64,000 nt of DNA, from positions 9,740,878 to 9,804,877 of the forward strand of contig NC_049984.1 of NCBI RefSeq assembly GCF_000003815.2, read 5' to 3'. This document shows positions 53,501-64,000 of the stretch, one piece after another. Every line of letters starts with the position of its first letter. The stretch's first letter is position 1. This stretch comes from Branchiostoma floridae (taxonomy: Eukaryota > Chordata > Leptocardii > Amphioxiformes > Branchiostomatidae). The notes under the pieces are model-generated. The model ran no database searches. It had not been told where the DNA came from and saw nothing but the letters and a program-made list of their open reading frames with translations. A program made the translations under genes and the position numbers.

Positions 53501-56500
53501 GTGAAGTGTGCAAGTTATTCCTTACCCTGTGGACATGCTTCCAAAGCCACTGTAAGTGTGGAAAGAGAAAACATCAATCCTTACATCCCACCGCTAGACA
53601 TTGTTTAAACAAAAACTTCAACATACATTTTATCAAAGTATACAATTAAAGTGACTAAAAGTGGACAAAGAGAATGGATTGTTAGTATGTTAACAATATC
53701 AATATATAGTGTTAACAACCACACCACTGTTAGTTTGTTGCACTAAAATATAAGTGATTAATATAATTGATTGACAAACTATAAACTACACTAAAGTAAT
53801 GGTAACTGTTGACAGAAGTTTCTATCAATCAAACATTATAAGTCTTTAATGAAACTCTAACGTTATATGACATACCAAAACTTACCTGATCCAAAAAGAC
53901 ATGGACAATACTTGAAACTGCACGCCATGTTTAAAGAATCTGGGTAACAAACACTATACAACAGACAATCGAAAAGTATTTGTCAGAGGTTTCTTCACCT
54001 GCATCATTGCAGCAAGGCATGCTGTTCTCTTTGTTTGAAGCCTACCTTGGTCCAGTGTACCCAGCACCTGTCTGTGGTAGCCTTCTACTGCTGCAGACTT
54101 GAAGAATGGCAGAAGGCAACCCCCCTTTCCACTCAGTAGTACCTTCCGCACATGGTGCTGTCCTACACTATAGAAAAGATCTCTACAGAGGAAAAAGACA
54201 CAAGCAGGGATTGATGAACCATAATTATTGATATTCAAAGTATTTATATCTATTCTTGTTTTGGCAATGTTGATTTGATTATAAGGATGACACCTGTGCA
54301 CACATCAATTTTTGGCTATTTCCAAAAATAGAATAAAAATTTCTACTATATATTGTAAGACATACAAAGCAGCAGCAAAATGAGCAAATACATGCCGTAG
54401 GTTGGGAAAAAAATATTGGGAAACATGTATCATGTCATAGAATGTCACCGTTAATTCTAGGGTCAAAGAAGAAGATATAAAAGAATGAAAGTGAAGAATG
54501 TACTGTTGAGTATATTATACTCTGTGTATTAAGTCATTTCAGGGTTCTCCCCAGAATTTTTTAGTATAGTGGTGGGGGCGGCAAAAATAACCCGCACCAA
54601 CGCGCTGCAATTTCATGAAAATGGGTTCATTTTGCAATGACAGAGGGTGTCAAATACTACAAGTATAATTTACTGTTGTTATTCCTTTGTTGTGAAGTGG
54701 CAAAACTACTATTGTTTTGATCATTGCTCATTCACAAGTTTTTGCAGACAATGCTGACTGGAAAAGTGATGCCACTTGGTACAAAAATCTGTGAATTGTC
54801 ATTAATCTTAGCAAAACTAACAAAGAAAATAGGGAAGAAACACACTAAATTTGAAAAATAGTATAGTGGAGCTGGCTGAGAGTATAGTGGAGGGCCTCCC
54901 TTATTCCACTCTCTGGGGAGAACCCTGCATTTGTTCAACCTTCCTGACCACCTAGATTTCATACTGAAAGCAACTTTTTTTGGCCAAACGTTTTTAAATA
55001 TCAGTTTTGGGGTTCCTAGAGGACGTCACTCATCATCAATTCAGCATGACCTTCTGACAAAAACAATAGGACAGGTGGAGTACACAATATAAGGTAACAT
55101 GGTTCAACTATTATTCATTCTAACCTAGTTTTTCTGTGTACACTGTTATAGATGATATGCAAATGCCAGTTACTATTAATATTCCTGACAATCAAGGAAA
55201 GGCTACAGCATAATACATGACCCATTATTGGAATGAAACAATTCCTTAACAATAGTACTGAGGGTACTGTATCAGAAAGAAAGACGTACTTTGTAATGAT
55301 GCAAGTGTTCCACTGAAGAGTGTTTATATTAGTCTCTACCAGACTGACTACTCTGGCCATTACAGGGAGAATAATTTGCCAGGAGAGTTTTGCTACCAGA
55401 GGAGTCTGTCGGCCACAGAGGGGAAATATGAATCTACTGACTCCCCCAGCCAGTTTCCCATTTTTTTTCCAACTTCTACAATCCCCACTCCCCCATAGGA
55501 GGGCCTGGTGGAGGCTATGTATAAGGGTAAAAAAATCTTCTGATTTCTACTGACCTTCTCCACTTGAACTCAGCAGAGTGGTCCACACAGGACAGCACCT
55601 CCTGCAGACTGACTCTCCAGGACCCCCTCCACCTGTACATGGGCATTTCTGTAAGTCTGGGATTTTACACTAATGATGAAGAAGTAATATTGAGATTTAG
55701 ACTTGACTACAACTACACCATCCTCCATAGTAACCTCTGTCTCATTTCTCTTGCTGGATAAGCATGTGGTTAGCAGGCAAAAAATTAAGCTAACAGTCAC
55801 TATTAGGGCTGGGTATTGGTATGTAGCGTACCGGTACAAAACCGTTTTTTCTTATTGGACCAGTCCAGAAAAACCGGACCTGAAAAATTCGGTGGACCGG
55901 ATGTTGGACCGATTAGAAAATTAACATATTATTTTATCAGACATTCACACCTTTTGGCGCTTGCAGGTGGAAGAAAATAACAAGAGTGAAGTAGAGTAGA
56001 GTTTATAGTAATTTCTACCAAGTTTTACAGCCAATCGTACAGGTGCAGTTAGCGTTGTAGGATTTTAAAACGCCAGTGTAAGTCTAATACTCCACCAAAC
56101 AGATTTCTTTGTTGTGAAATGGACCATTGGTATGAGTCATACTGAACCAGGTCCAGGTTCAGGTCCGGACCTGGACCTGATCCTTTGGACCTGAACCGGA
56201 CCTGGACCTGCATTTTCTGTACCGGTACCCAGCCCTAGTCACTATGGTACACAGGTTATTGATAATAATGCCAGTGCTATCTTGGGGCATCTCAGAAGTA
56301 CTAGTATAAGTGATATACTTTGGTGGTAGGAGTTTGAAAACAGATAGCCGTCAGCAGTTTCTGGGCTATGATGATCTCCAATCCATTACTAGTAAATCAG
56401 TCCGTATTGACACAGGTTAAAAACATAATGTTTAAGACCAACAACCTCTCCAACAGGGAGACTCCTTTAGAGTTGTGGAGTAGCCATAAGACTTCAGCAA

Positions 56501-59500
56501 TGCCCACTGGCTCTGTGGGGTGGAACACTGGGAACAGCTTAGCATTCATCAAACAGCACTCATCTGCTGGCTGGACAAAAACACATGTATTAAGGAAAAT
56601 TTTATGCATCAAATCTGATAGTTAGATGCAGATCTGACATTTTACCCCATCTCTTCTTAACGTTTGTCATTGTGAAATTATTTGTGCATTATGTATTACA
56701 TACAGCATTATAGAAAGAACACAACAGCAGTGAATTAGTTAGCTTTCTTTCTTTCTTTTTTGAAAATGGGGAAATACAGAATGTCCCCATCCCTGTCCCT
56801 AATGCTGAAAACACCATCCCTGTCCCTGGTGCTGAAAATACCATCCCTGTCCCTGGTGCTAAAAGCACTGGCCCTGTCCCTGGTGCTGAAAATATCGTAC
56901 CCAGCTAGGTGCTATTCGGTCAAATAAGTTAATTTTTAACGTTTGTCATTGTGTAATCATTTGTGCATTATGAAGTATTTTTTTTCACCACTGCTGCAAT
57001 TTGAGATTACTAAATTGGGGTTGTGTGGCTCATCTTCCACAGAAGCTAGAGGTTCTGGGTTTGACTCCTGTCATGCTACCAATCTTGTGCCCTTAGGAAA
57101 GGCACTTCACATTACTTTCCTCTACTCAGGTGCAAAAATGACTTCGAGTTGGGAGGTAAAGGGTGATGAAAGGTAAGGGTTGGGCTTAGCCTGCCAATAC
57201 CATGACCTAGACACAGAGGACAACAACCCACTGCCCCTACAGCCTATAGAAGTTATGGGACAACCCTTAACTACATGTACCTTTACCCATTATTAGAGAG
57301 CTTCTGAAAAATGTCAACAATTACTACTACTCATTATCAGTAGATTATTCTACATGCGTCGATGAAGGTTAGACATCCAGGTAATAAGATACACCAAAAA
57401 GTAGTTACTCAAGCAACTGGATATGGATTTGAAAACGGTCAGACGTTTTTGATAGAATCCACTATCCTTCGTCAGTGACACTGAAGTGATCTGGAAGAAA
57501 CAGGTCTTATTATTCATTATTCTACATGATTTTGTCTCTCCTACACTGAAAAGTTTCCTACCATGTGTGGACCCCACAGATCTCCATGTAGAATTCCTGT
57601 TCTCTGGAAGAACACATCCCAGGATTCATTGCAAAATGTGTTGTCTTCTCCAGCAGTGGCCTATGTAGATAAATGTGTATATTGTTTGGAAATTCAATAT
57701 TTATTTAGACATAAGTTATTTCAATTTGGTTGAAGACTGACATATAAATAGTATAAACAATTCTTGAACTGATGTACATGTAACCTAGGATAGACAACAT
57801 CCCTATTTTACACTTTCTATTTCACAGCTTTAATTGCATGATATACAACAACTATGTTTTAGTATGCTAACCTACAAAGTATGAACTACTGAAGATCAAA
57901 CACAGTCAGTCAACAATGATTATAACAGTAACGTAATAATTGATAATATATATCCTTACCTGTAGTCCATCCTTAGTTCCAAAGACAGTGTAAACTGTGG
58001 CTGTGTTTGTTCCAAACAGTTTGACATGGAAGCACTGCAGTACAGTGTGAGGCACAAGCTCTGCTGCTCTTAGAATCTGAAGTGTGACAAATTCACAAAA
58101 CAGTCATGACTATAACCATTGGACTTAATAATATACACACTTAGGCAGTCAAGAACAGTACTCAAGGACTGATGGTCTGCTACAGTATTACACTAAACAG
58201 AATTAACAGACAAGGGTGGCACAGTGACCTTACAGTGCTCTTATGGTTTGGGTGGTCAACTCAGGACCTGATCGAAGACACGAATCCCTGCAGGTCCTGA
58301 TGATCAACCCTTGCAAAAGATTTCCTCAACTGACTCAGGTGTGAGTACCTAGCTTCAGATAGGAACGTTCCATTGAAAAGACATTAAATGGAGCTTGTAA
58401 CTATTCAGTTCAAACCTGGTGCGTTACACCATGATGTAATTTACTGGCTATGCAATATACAAAAAAACAGTTTGCACTTGCACAATATGAAATCTACATT
58501 ATTACGATACCTCATGACATCTCCATATTTGCAGTATGTAGTTTACTTGGAGGTGTTAACTAACACATGCATACTTCTTCTTTGTTTGAGAAACTGCACA
58601 AAAGGTGCATTCAGATGTGATATATACATGTACCTGAGACACCTCCTCACCCAAAGCATGCAGGTAGCACCCCTCAGGGATACAGATGGGGCCCTGAAAC
58701 AAGTTAGTGAGGAACATAAGACTTGTGACAGCAAAGTTGTGGACTGTAACAAACTGTTGGAAAATAATCTACTAAATGGCCAATTGATTGCAATTAGAAA
58801 AACTAAATTGCCAATTGGAAAGCTTGGAAACTCAAAAGTATAAACCATAACCCCATAATGAATACAAATTTGAGCCAAAAGGACAACTCAACAATACAAT
58901 GTTGATACCATACTTCTAAATGGAAACCACAAGAACATGTTTACATTTTCCACACTGCTGCACAGAAAAAGCACAAGCCAACAACTGACCTTGAGGTCAC
59001 AGTGACTGACAGCAGACCCAGAGCTCACACAAACTCCTCCTTCTAACACAGAATTCACAGCCACACTGCCATCTTCAACTGTACAGCCATCCTGCAATAT
59101 CAGGAACAATAAACAGTTTCAGTTTCACTGAACGACAATAATCAAAGTGTTGAAAGCAAGTTAGAGTACACTAAACAATGTGATGTGTACATGACTTGCA
59201 AACTATGAGAACTGTAGCAGTGTATTTACCTGTATTGCGGAATGTGTGATGGGAGCCCAGGTTAGGTTGCAGATTGGGTCCGTTTGCAAAGGGCACTTTA
59301 CCAAATGCTGCAGGTGTACCGAAGCATTTTCTGTCATGTAGTCGTGGCGGCCATTTGGTATGCACACTAGGAATATAGGACATTGTACAAAAGTCAAATT
59401 TAGTATGTGGACTATCATTTACAATATGGAACAACAATGTTTATGACACATAAACAGGACTCAAAACGTCACGTCAAGCCAAGGCATGTGTAAAAGTATG

Positions 59501-62500
59501 AGCCACCATTCTATTCTTCCCTCCTAGAATACAACAAGTAGAAAATTATAACTTTGAGCCTATTAATTCATACATTGATATAAAATGAACCGTGAATAAA
59601 TCAGTGTTTTCTTCCAGTAACAAAGGCATGTACACCTGTTATTAATGATATAACACTAGTTCACCTTTATCCGCAGGGTAACCTATATCCGTTGCTTCCA
59701 AAAACGATTATTTAGGGATATCAAGTCAACGGACGACAGCTTGATCCACTGTCTGTCAACTTGATGTCCCTTAATACCGTGTGTGTAAACACAACGAATA
59801 TAGGTTACCCTGCGGATAAAGGTGAACTAGCGTTACAAAGTACAACAAACCTGCTTTCACGTTGATTCCCCTCAGAGTTTTCCATAGCAGAGCTCTGGCA
59901 TTTCTCATGGTCATGACCTCTCGCTCATTCCTCGGTCTCGGTGTTCCACCGTACTGGCCGCTACGATCACCCGACACAAAGGCCTCTTCTGTCACCAGAG
60001 TAGCCATACACAGCAGGATGTCAAAGAACAGGGAAAGCTGGAAAGAATACAACAGCAGTGAATTAGTTTGCTTTCTTTCTTTTTTGAGAATGGGGAAATA
60101 CAGAATGTCACTATCCCTGTCCCTAATGCTGAAAACACCATCCCTGTCCCTGGTACTGAACACACCATACCTGTCCCTGGTGCTGAAAACACCATCCATG
60201 TCCCTGATACTGCACACACCATCCCTGTCCCTGGTACTGAACACACCATACCTGTCCCTGGTGCTGAAAACACCATCCATGTCCTGATACTGCACACACC
60301 ATCCCTGTCCCTGGTACTGAACACACCATACCTGTCCCTGGTGCTGAAAACACCATCCATGTCCCTGGTACTGAACACACCATACCTGTCCCTGGTGCTG
60401 AAAACACCATCCATGTCCCTGATACTGCACACACCATCCCTGTCCCTGGTACTGAACACACCATACCTGTCCCTGGTGCTAAAAATATCATACCTGTCCC
60501 TGGTGCTATTTAGTCAAGTAAGTTAATTCATTGACAGACATAGCTCATAATTCCAACAGGCACCATTGTACAAATTTAAAAAAAATACATAAATTTTAAG
60601 TGAGTCAAACAGATGTACTAATGCTGCATCAGTACCATTGAGTTATATACACTTCAGATATTTTGGTGTTTTAGACAATCCCTAGAAGGCCTCTGTAACA
60701 ATGTTTATTGTTGTTTTTTGTTGTTGTTGTTTTAATGTGGCAGTATTATGGCACCTGGTGCCCAGCAGAATTAAGAGGGTTGATGTATTATGCATTGGCA
60801 ACCATATACATGTACTTAGGATAACAGTTGAGGCAGTATGAAATGGTAGGCTCTTTAGATACTGTTTTTTGTATTAACAATGAAATCAAGAGGGAGAGAA
60901 AGGTTTACAAAGTACCCTACTCTATGACTTTCTAATGAAACTACAGTACAAAATCCATGCACCTTGATTGGCTCAGCTCCACTGTCCAAACCCAGGTAAG
61001 TGCAGGCATCCAGTGGGGGTGTGACATGTACAGTCAACAGCCTCTCAGCTGCACTGCTTGACAGGAACACCACACCTGCCACCTGTGAAAACATGATGTT
61101 ATGAACAAACATTCATCTTGATGATTAAAAATGACCCAGCCTAAGACACTTAAAGCCATAAGATATAGTAAGTGTAAAATCTAAATTTGCTGTGGTAGGT
61201 GCAGGTGTTGAAAATTAGTAGTACAGTAATAATACATTGTAAATAAGACATATTCATTTTGTGACATGGGGTCACAGCAACATTGGCAAAAATAGCAAAT
61301 GTTTCACAATCTACATGTACAGTAGCATGTCGTATAAATGAAACATGGCATACAAACCTTGTAAGTACTACAATGAGTATGATGACTGTCTTGTAACTTA
61401 CTAAGTATACTGAGATACAGACAGAAATTGTGATATAATCCAGAGAACTAACCAGGTGAACAGTTCCTTCAGCAGTCACCAGCTCCTGCATACCAACATT
61501 GGACGGTTTGTACACTATGTCTTCAACTGTGCCCTGGAAAGAACAAACCAGACACAACTGACACAAGATTGTCACAAAGTGGTCTGTTGACGGATGAACA
61601 CCACAACATGTGTGTGACATCATCAGATAAATGTTCACCTGTACATGTCACACATAGAATTTTCCACCACAGGTTCATCTGATCTACTGCACTAATGATA
61701 AATACAAAATAAAAAATGGCCAGCCAACTTTATGTCTAATGATCAAAGTCAGTAGCCTCATTAGCAGGCTCGAAATGAGCCTGTTTTTCTAAGGGCTAAG
61801 CACTTATAATTTTTTATTTTCTTTTTTGATTGTCACTGATAAACCATCAGAAGAAGAGAAAACTGTAAATTGTATAAGCAAAAAAAGCCTAACTCGTAGA
61901 GCCAACTAAGAAGGCTACAAAGGCAGTAAAAAGAGTTGAAATTCATCAGAAGAAATAAACAATGCCAAACTTAAATGTGGCTGATCAATACTGGAATTAA
62001 GAGTTAAGCTGTAATGTATGACTGTGTCTTCCTACCTCAGTATTAACCTTATAAACACCATGGTTCCTGGCATAGGTTACATCTGCAGCTACTGTTATAG
62101 CACAGACACCATCAAAATCTGTCCAGTCCACCTCTGAAATCAAACAGGCAATGAGTTTACTATTCCTCCAGAAGCATTGCATGTTTACTTATACCATTGA
62201 GAACAGTTTTACTAGATATATCATTGCATGTTGATATCCATAAAGATACAAAAGTTCATCCTGACCTAAAATGTTGGGAACAGTCAGCAGCATATCTGTA
62301 CTGCAGACCCAAACTCCAGGGGGAGACCCAGGTGAGATCTGGAAGTAAAAATGAACTTTTAAGTCATTGTGTCATTGTGTACTGATGAAATACATCATTA
62401 CACACTATTTACATGGAAGGTCAACATATTCAACTATTATTGATGATCACTGCATCAGACTATGTTGAATACTATAAATGCAGAAACTTTCACAGTGGTT

Positions 62501-63730
62501 TAATGTTTGCGGTTTTCGCAGTGGCCACTTCACCGCAAACTTAAAACCACAACAAACAGTGCAAAATTAAAACCACCGCGAAAAGTCGTTTTTTTCCGCT
62601 ACCACAAAATTAAATCCCCGCAAACTTTAATGCATTTACAGTGGTGTTGCAGTAATAGAGACCCTGCCCACCTTCCTGGTCATAGTGTCCAGCAGGCTGT
62701 CTAGGTTACAGAACAAGCCATCATATCCAACAGCAGTGTCGGCAGTCAGGGTGGCTGGGAGGGTGGTGAAGGCCTTCCCACAGGGATTGTATGGGAAGTC
62801 ACGTCCCTGACAAAACATACAAAAGATCGTTGTCAAGCCATGTGATTGTATTTGTACACTCTTGGCATAATGGAGAAACTACACCACTTAGGAAAGATTT
62901 TCTAATTAAATACCATAGCAACAGAGAGGGTTAGGGAATTAGGGTTAATATATTGCTTGTACTGTGCTACACTGGCAACCTGGGAAAAATAAAGCAGGAA
63001 AGATCAAAACTAACTTGGAAGCATAGCTACAGAGGGGCCTTGACCAACTAGGCATAAGCCTGAAGGAAGCAGAAATCCTTGCACAAAACCACCCTTCATC
63101 TGAGTGGAGACTGCTTGCTGCCAAATGCGTCACCAGAGGATCTAAGTCTAAGTAAGTTATAGAGGCTAAGGTACAGGATGTCAAACTAGGGGTGGGTAGT
63201 GGAATGATGTACAAGACTACAAGTACAAAACTCTTTTTCTTGTTGAACCAGTCCACAGAAAACAGACTGAAAAAATCGCTGGACCAGATTTTGAACAGAG
63301 GAGAAAATTACTGTATTATATCAGCAGGGGTTTACACATTTTGGCCCTTCCCAGATCAAGAAAACAACAAGCCACCTAGAGTAGAGTTTTCTACAGTAAA
63401 ACTTACAGACTTTATATGTAGACAGGATTTTGAAATGCCAGTGGGAGTCGGATAATCCATCAAATAGATTCCTTTGTAGAAAATTGGACCATTGTCTTAA
63501 GAATTGCATACATGTATTTACAAGTTTTCACAAACAATTACATCCAGGATTAGGTCTGGACGAGGACCTGATCCTCTGGCCTGAACTGTAGGTGGCCTGA
63601 ATTTTCTGTACCTGTACATATACAGTACCCACACAACAGTGTGACAAGGTGACAAAATTGTAGGATTGCCCATACATACCATGTGCATGATGAGGACATC
63701 AGCATCACTAAGCACATCTGAATTCACAAC
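47522..63730 (-). CDS. FCSK: L-fucose kinase, 28 exons, 5' partial
   Basis: Cytosolic fucokinase: ATP plus L-fucose gives fucose-1-phosphate, the first step of GDP-fucose salvage. Exons, 5' to 3': 63680-63730, 62672-62806, 62266-62338, 62036-62133, 61453-61533, 60963-61082, 59851-60037, 59230-59366, 58990-59091, 58634-58693, 57960-58076, 57562-57660, 56446-56570, 55555-55632, 54046-54182, 53526-53549, 52950-53098, 52431-52492, 52245-52329, 51554-51735, 51107-51213, 50333-50530, 49596-49688, 49184-49361, 48766-48848, 48481-48608, 48179-48274, 47522-47593. All have GT/AG sites and compatible phases, 3057 nt in total, 1018 residues to the stop. The N-terminal fucokinase/pyrophosphorylase-like half shows [23 protein letters not shown] and [14 protein letters not shown]. 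The C-terminal GHMP kinase shows [17 protein letters not shown], the ATP loop [39 protein letters not shown] and AGAGGGGF. The first ~65 residues lie beyond 64000. One exon is only 24 nt. Confidence 0.95.
47698..48031. mobile_element. hAT-type MITE, 334 bp, perfect 8-bp TSD
   Basis: Ends are CAGGGCTCTAGCCAG / CTGGCTAGAGCCCTG. CATTGTGT flanks both sides (47690-47697 and 48032-48039). It sits in the last intron of FCSK. Its coding capacity is nil. Confidence 0.93.
50168..50216. repeat. 12-bp tandem repeat
   Basis: AGTGGTGCKGC is repeated four times in an FCSK intron. Confidence 0.8.
50700..50945. mobile_element. Foldback element, ~110-bp arms
   Basis: The left arm (GATTCAATCTCTACAAGTGG, TTTACTTCCAGACGTTT, AGAATGAACTGGCAG) is mirrored by the right arm (CTGCCAGTTCATTCT, AAACGTCCAGAAGTAAA, ATAGAGATTGAATT), leaving a loop of only ~25 bp. 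It is in the FCSK intron between 50530 and 51107. Confidence 0.8.
51873..52020. repeat. (GTGA)n microsatellite, ~145 bp
   Basis: Nearly perfect GTGA tetranucleotide tract, ending in two GTGTTGA variants, in the FCSK intron between 51735 and 52245. Confidence 0.95.
54540..54927. mobile_element. MITE, 388 bp, CAGGGTTCTCCCCAGA ends
   Basis: Terminal inverted repeats CAGGGTTCTCCCCAGA / TCTGGGGAGAACCCTG (one slip inside). Flanks share CATTT on each side, so the target duplication is 5 bp or a decayed 8 bp. The ends are hAT-like. It is in an FCSK intron. Confidence 0.82.
55804..56237. mobile_element. hAT-type MITE, 434 bp, perfect 8-bp TSD
   Basis: Ends are TAGGGCTGGGTA / TACCCAGCCCTA. GTCACTAT is duplicated at 55796-55803 and 56238-56245. 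Subterminal arrays of GGACCTGGACCTG and of CCGGTACC are present. A diverged copy is at 63187-63631. Confidence 0.93.
56711..56934. repeat. Minisatellite segment, short copy
   Basis: About four units of a ~30-bp repeat CCCTGTCCCTGGTGCTGAAAA, flanked by the same unique borders as 60040-60532 (AACAGCAGTGAATTAGTT on one side, AAATAAGTTAATT on the other). It lies in the intron between 56570 and 57562. Confidence 0.85.
57015..57295 (+). mobile_element. tRNA-derived SINE-like element
   Basis: The tRNA-like head TGTGGCTCATCTTCCACAG has the B-box-like GGGTTTGACTCC. The body, with CCTTAGGAAAGGCACTTCAC and TTTCCTCTACTCAGGTG, is the conserved SINE core seen widely in deuterostomes. Confidence 0.6.
58205..58390 (+). 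mobile_element. tRNA-derived SINE-like element
   Basis: The head GGTGGCACAGTGACCTTACA has an A-box match. A degenerate B box ACGAATCCC follows. The body has TTTCCTCAACTGACTCAGGT and GACATTAAATGGAG, the same 3' body type as many deuterostome SINEs. It is in an FCSK intron. Confidence 0.6.
60040..60532. repeat. Minisatellite segment, expanded copy
   Basis: About a dozen units of a ~30-bp repeat with two alternating variants (GGTGCTGAAAACACCATCC and GGTACTGAACACACCATAC). Borders match 56711-56934. It starts only 2-3 nt upstream (minus strand) of the FCSK exon 59851-60037, so it forms that exon's polypyrimidine tract. Frames open on both strands here are by-products of the repeat. Confidence 0.9.
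62470..62641. mobile_element. MITE copy, CTGTAAATG family
   Basis: TATAAATGCAGAAA ... TGCATTTACAG ends, with internal TTTGCGGTTTTCGCAGT, CCGCAAACTTAAAACC and ACAAAATTAAATCCCCGC. Same family as 20270-20471. It lies about 30 bp from the donor of the FCSK exon ending at 62672. Confidence 0.78.
63187..63631. mobile_element. Diverged copy of the 55804-56237 MITE
   Basis: It begins TAGGGGTGGGTAGTGG and follows the same landmarks: AACCAGTCCA..AAAACAGAC, TTTACACATTTTGGC, GATTTTGAAATGCCAGTG, TGGACCATTG, GGACCTGATCC. The right end is decayed and no target duplication can be read. Confidence 0.75.
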
Positions 63731-64000
63731 CTGAAAGTTAAATGAAAAAATAAACATTAGCATTCACATGTCTACAACACATGGATCAGAAGAATCCTCA
63801 AACATGTACAAAGAATGAGTGACCAGCAAATCCACCTGCAATATTTTTGTGACAATCTATAATAAGCACTTTTGAAACATTTTCTTGAAAATAAAATATA
63901 TGAATTAGATATAAAATATTGATTCAAAGTGCCCTGAAATAACCACGATTCCCTTCCAATTTCTTTTTTTTTTAAATGGATACATGAAGTATTCCATTCC

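Noticed and set aside
59771-60526. Long ORFs on both strands between 59771 and 60526
   Set aside because: They run through the ~30-bp minisatellite in several frames. Only 59851-60037 (minus) is a true exon.
1-64000. CRISPR arrays, operons or prokaryotic defence systems
   Set aside because: The tandem repeats have no unique spacers, the genes are spliced, and nothing bacterial was seen.

Overview
The window looks like a stretch of a cephalochordate (amphioxus, Branchiostoma-type) nuclear genome. The reasons are multi-exon genes with GT-AG introns of metazoan type, a deuterostome-like gene set (an IL-17-type cytokine, expanded carboxylesterases, BTB-Kelch genes, C2H2 fingers and LRR receptors), and a dense load of short inverted-repeat DNA elements, tRNA- and 5S-derived SINEs, minisatellites and a non-LTR retrotransposon. 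The species cannot be fixed from the sequence alone.

Layout. (1) 1-22.4 kb, minus strand: three tandem type-B carboxylesterase paralogues. Gene A is partial (exons 9515-9575 and 213-553, then off the window) and has a signal-peptide exon. Its 9-kb first intron holds a ~2.7-kb array of a 105-bp minisatellite and an apparently intact endonuclease-RT LINE. Genes B (11191-13706) and C (19289-22383) are complete six-exon genes with identical phases. Their C-termini are -SKL and -SKM and no signal peptide was found, so they may be peroxisomal. A previously unlabelled IL-17-like cytokine gene (16525-17812, plus strand) lies between B and C. (2) 22.4-36 kb: two tandem single-coding-exon BTB-BACK-Kelch genes (minus strand) with matching 5'UTR exons. 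Between and inside them are a palindrome array, a tRNA-derived SINE, a 5S-rRNA-derived SINE, a hAT-like MITE with 8-bp target duplication and an orphan carboxylesterase exon. (3) 37.0-38.5 kb, plus strand: a 17-finger C2H2 gene with decayed fingers after its stop. (4) 42.4-45.0 kb, minus strand: an intronless LRR single-pass receptor whose cytoplasmic tail carries tandem TYWPW / RRRGSL repeats. (5) 47.5-63.7 kb, minus strand: 28 consecutive exons of L-fucose kinase (FCSK). All phases agree and the exons encode 1018 residues up to the stop; only the N-terminus lies outside. Its introns carry at least four MITEs, SINEs, a foldback and a duplicated minisatellite segment.

The genes do not form an operon-like pathway. 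The themes are local tandem duplication with change of compartment or substrate-binding half (esterases, Kelch genes), innate-immune type genes (IL-17, LRR receptor), and one conserved housekeeping enzyme (fucose salvage). Splice junctions and phases were derived by hand from GT/AG sites and paralogue comparison; no database search was run.
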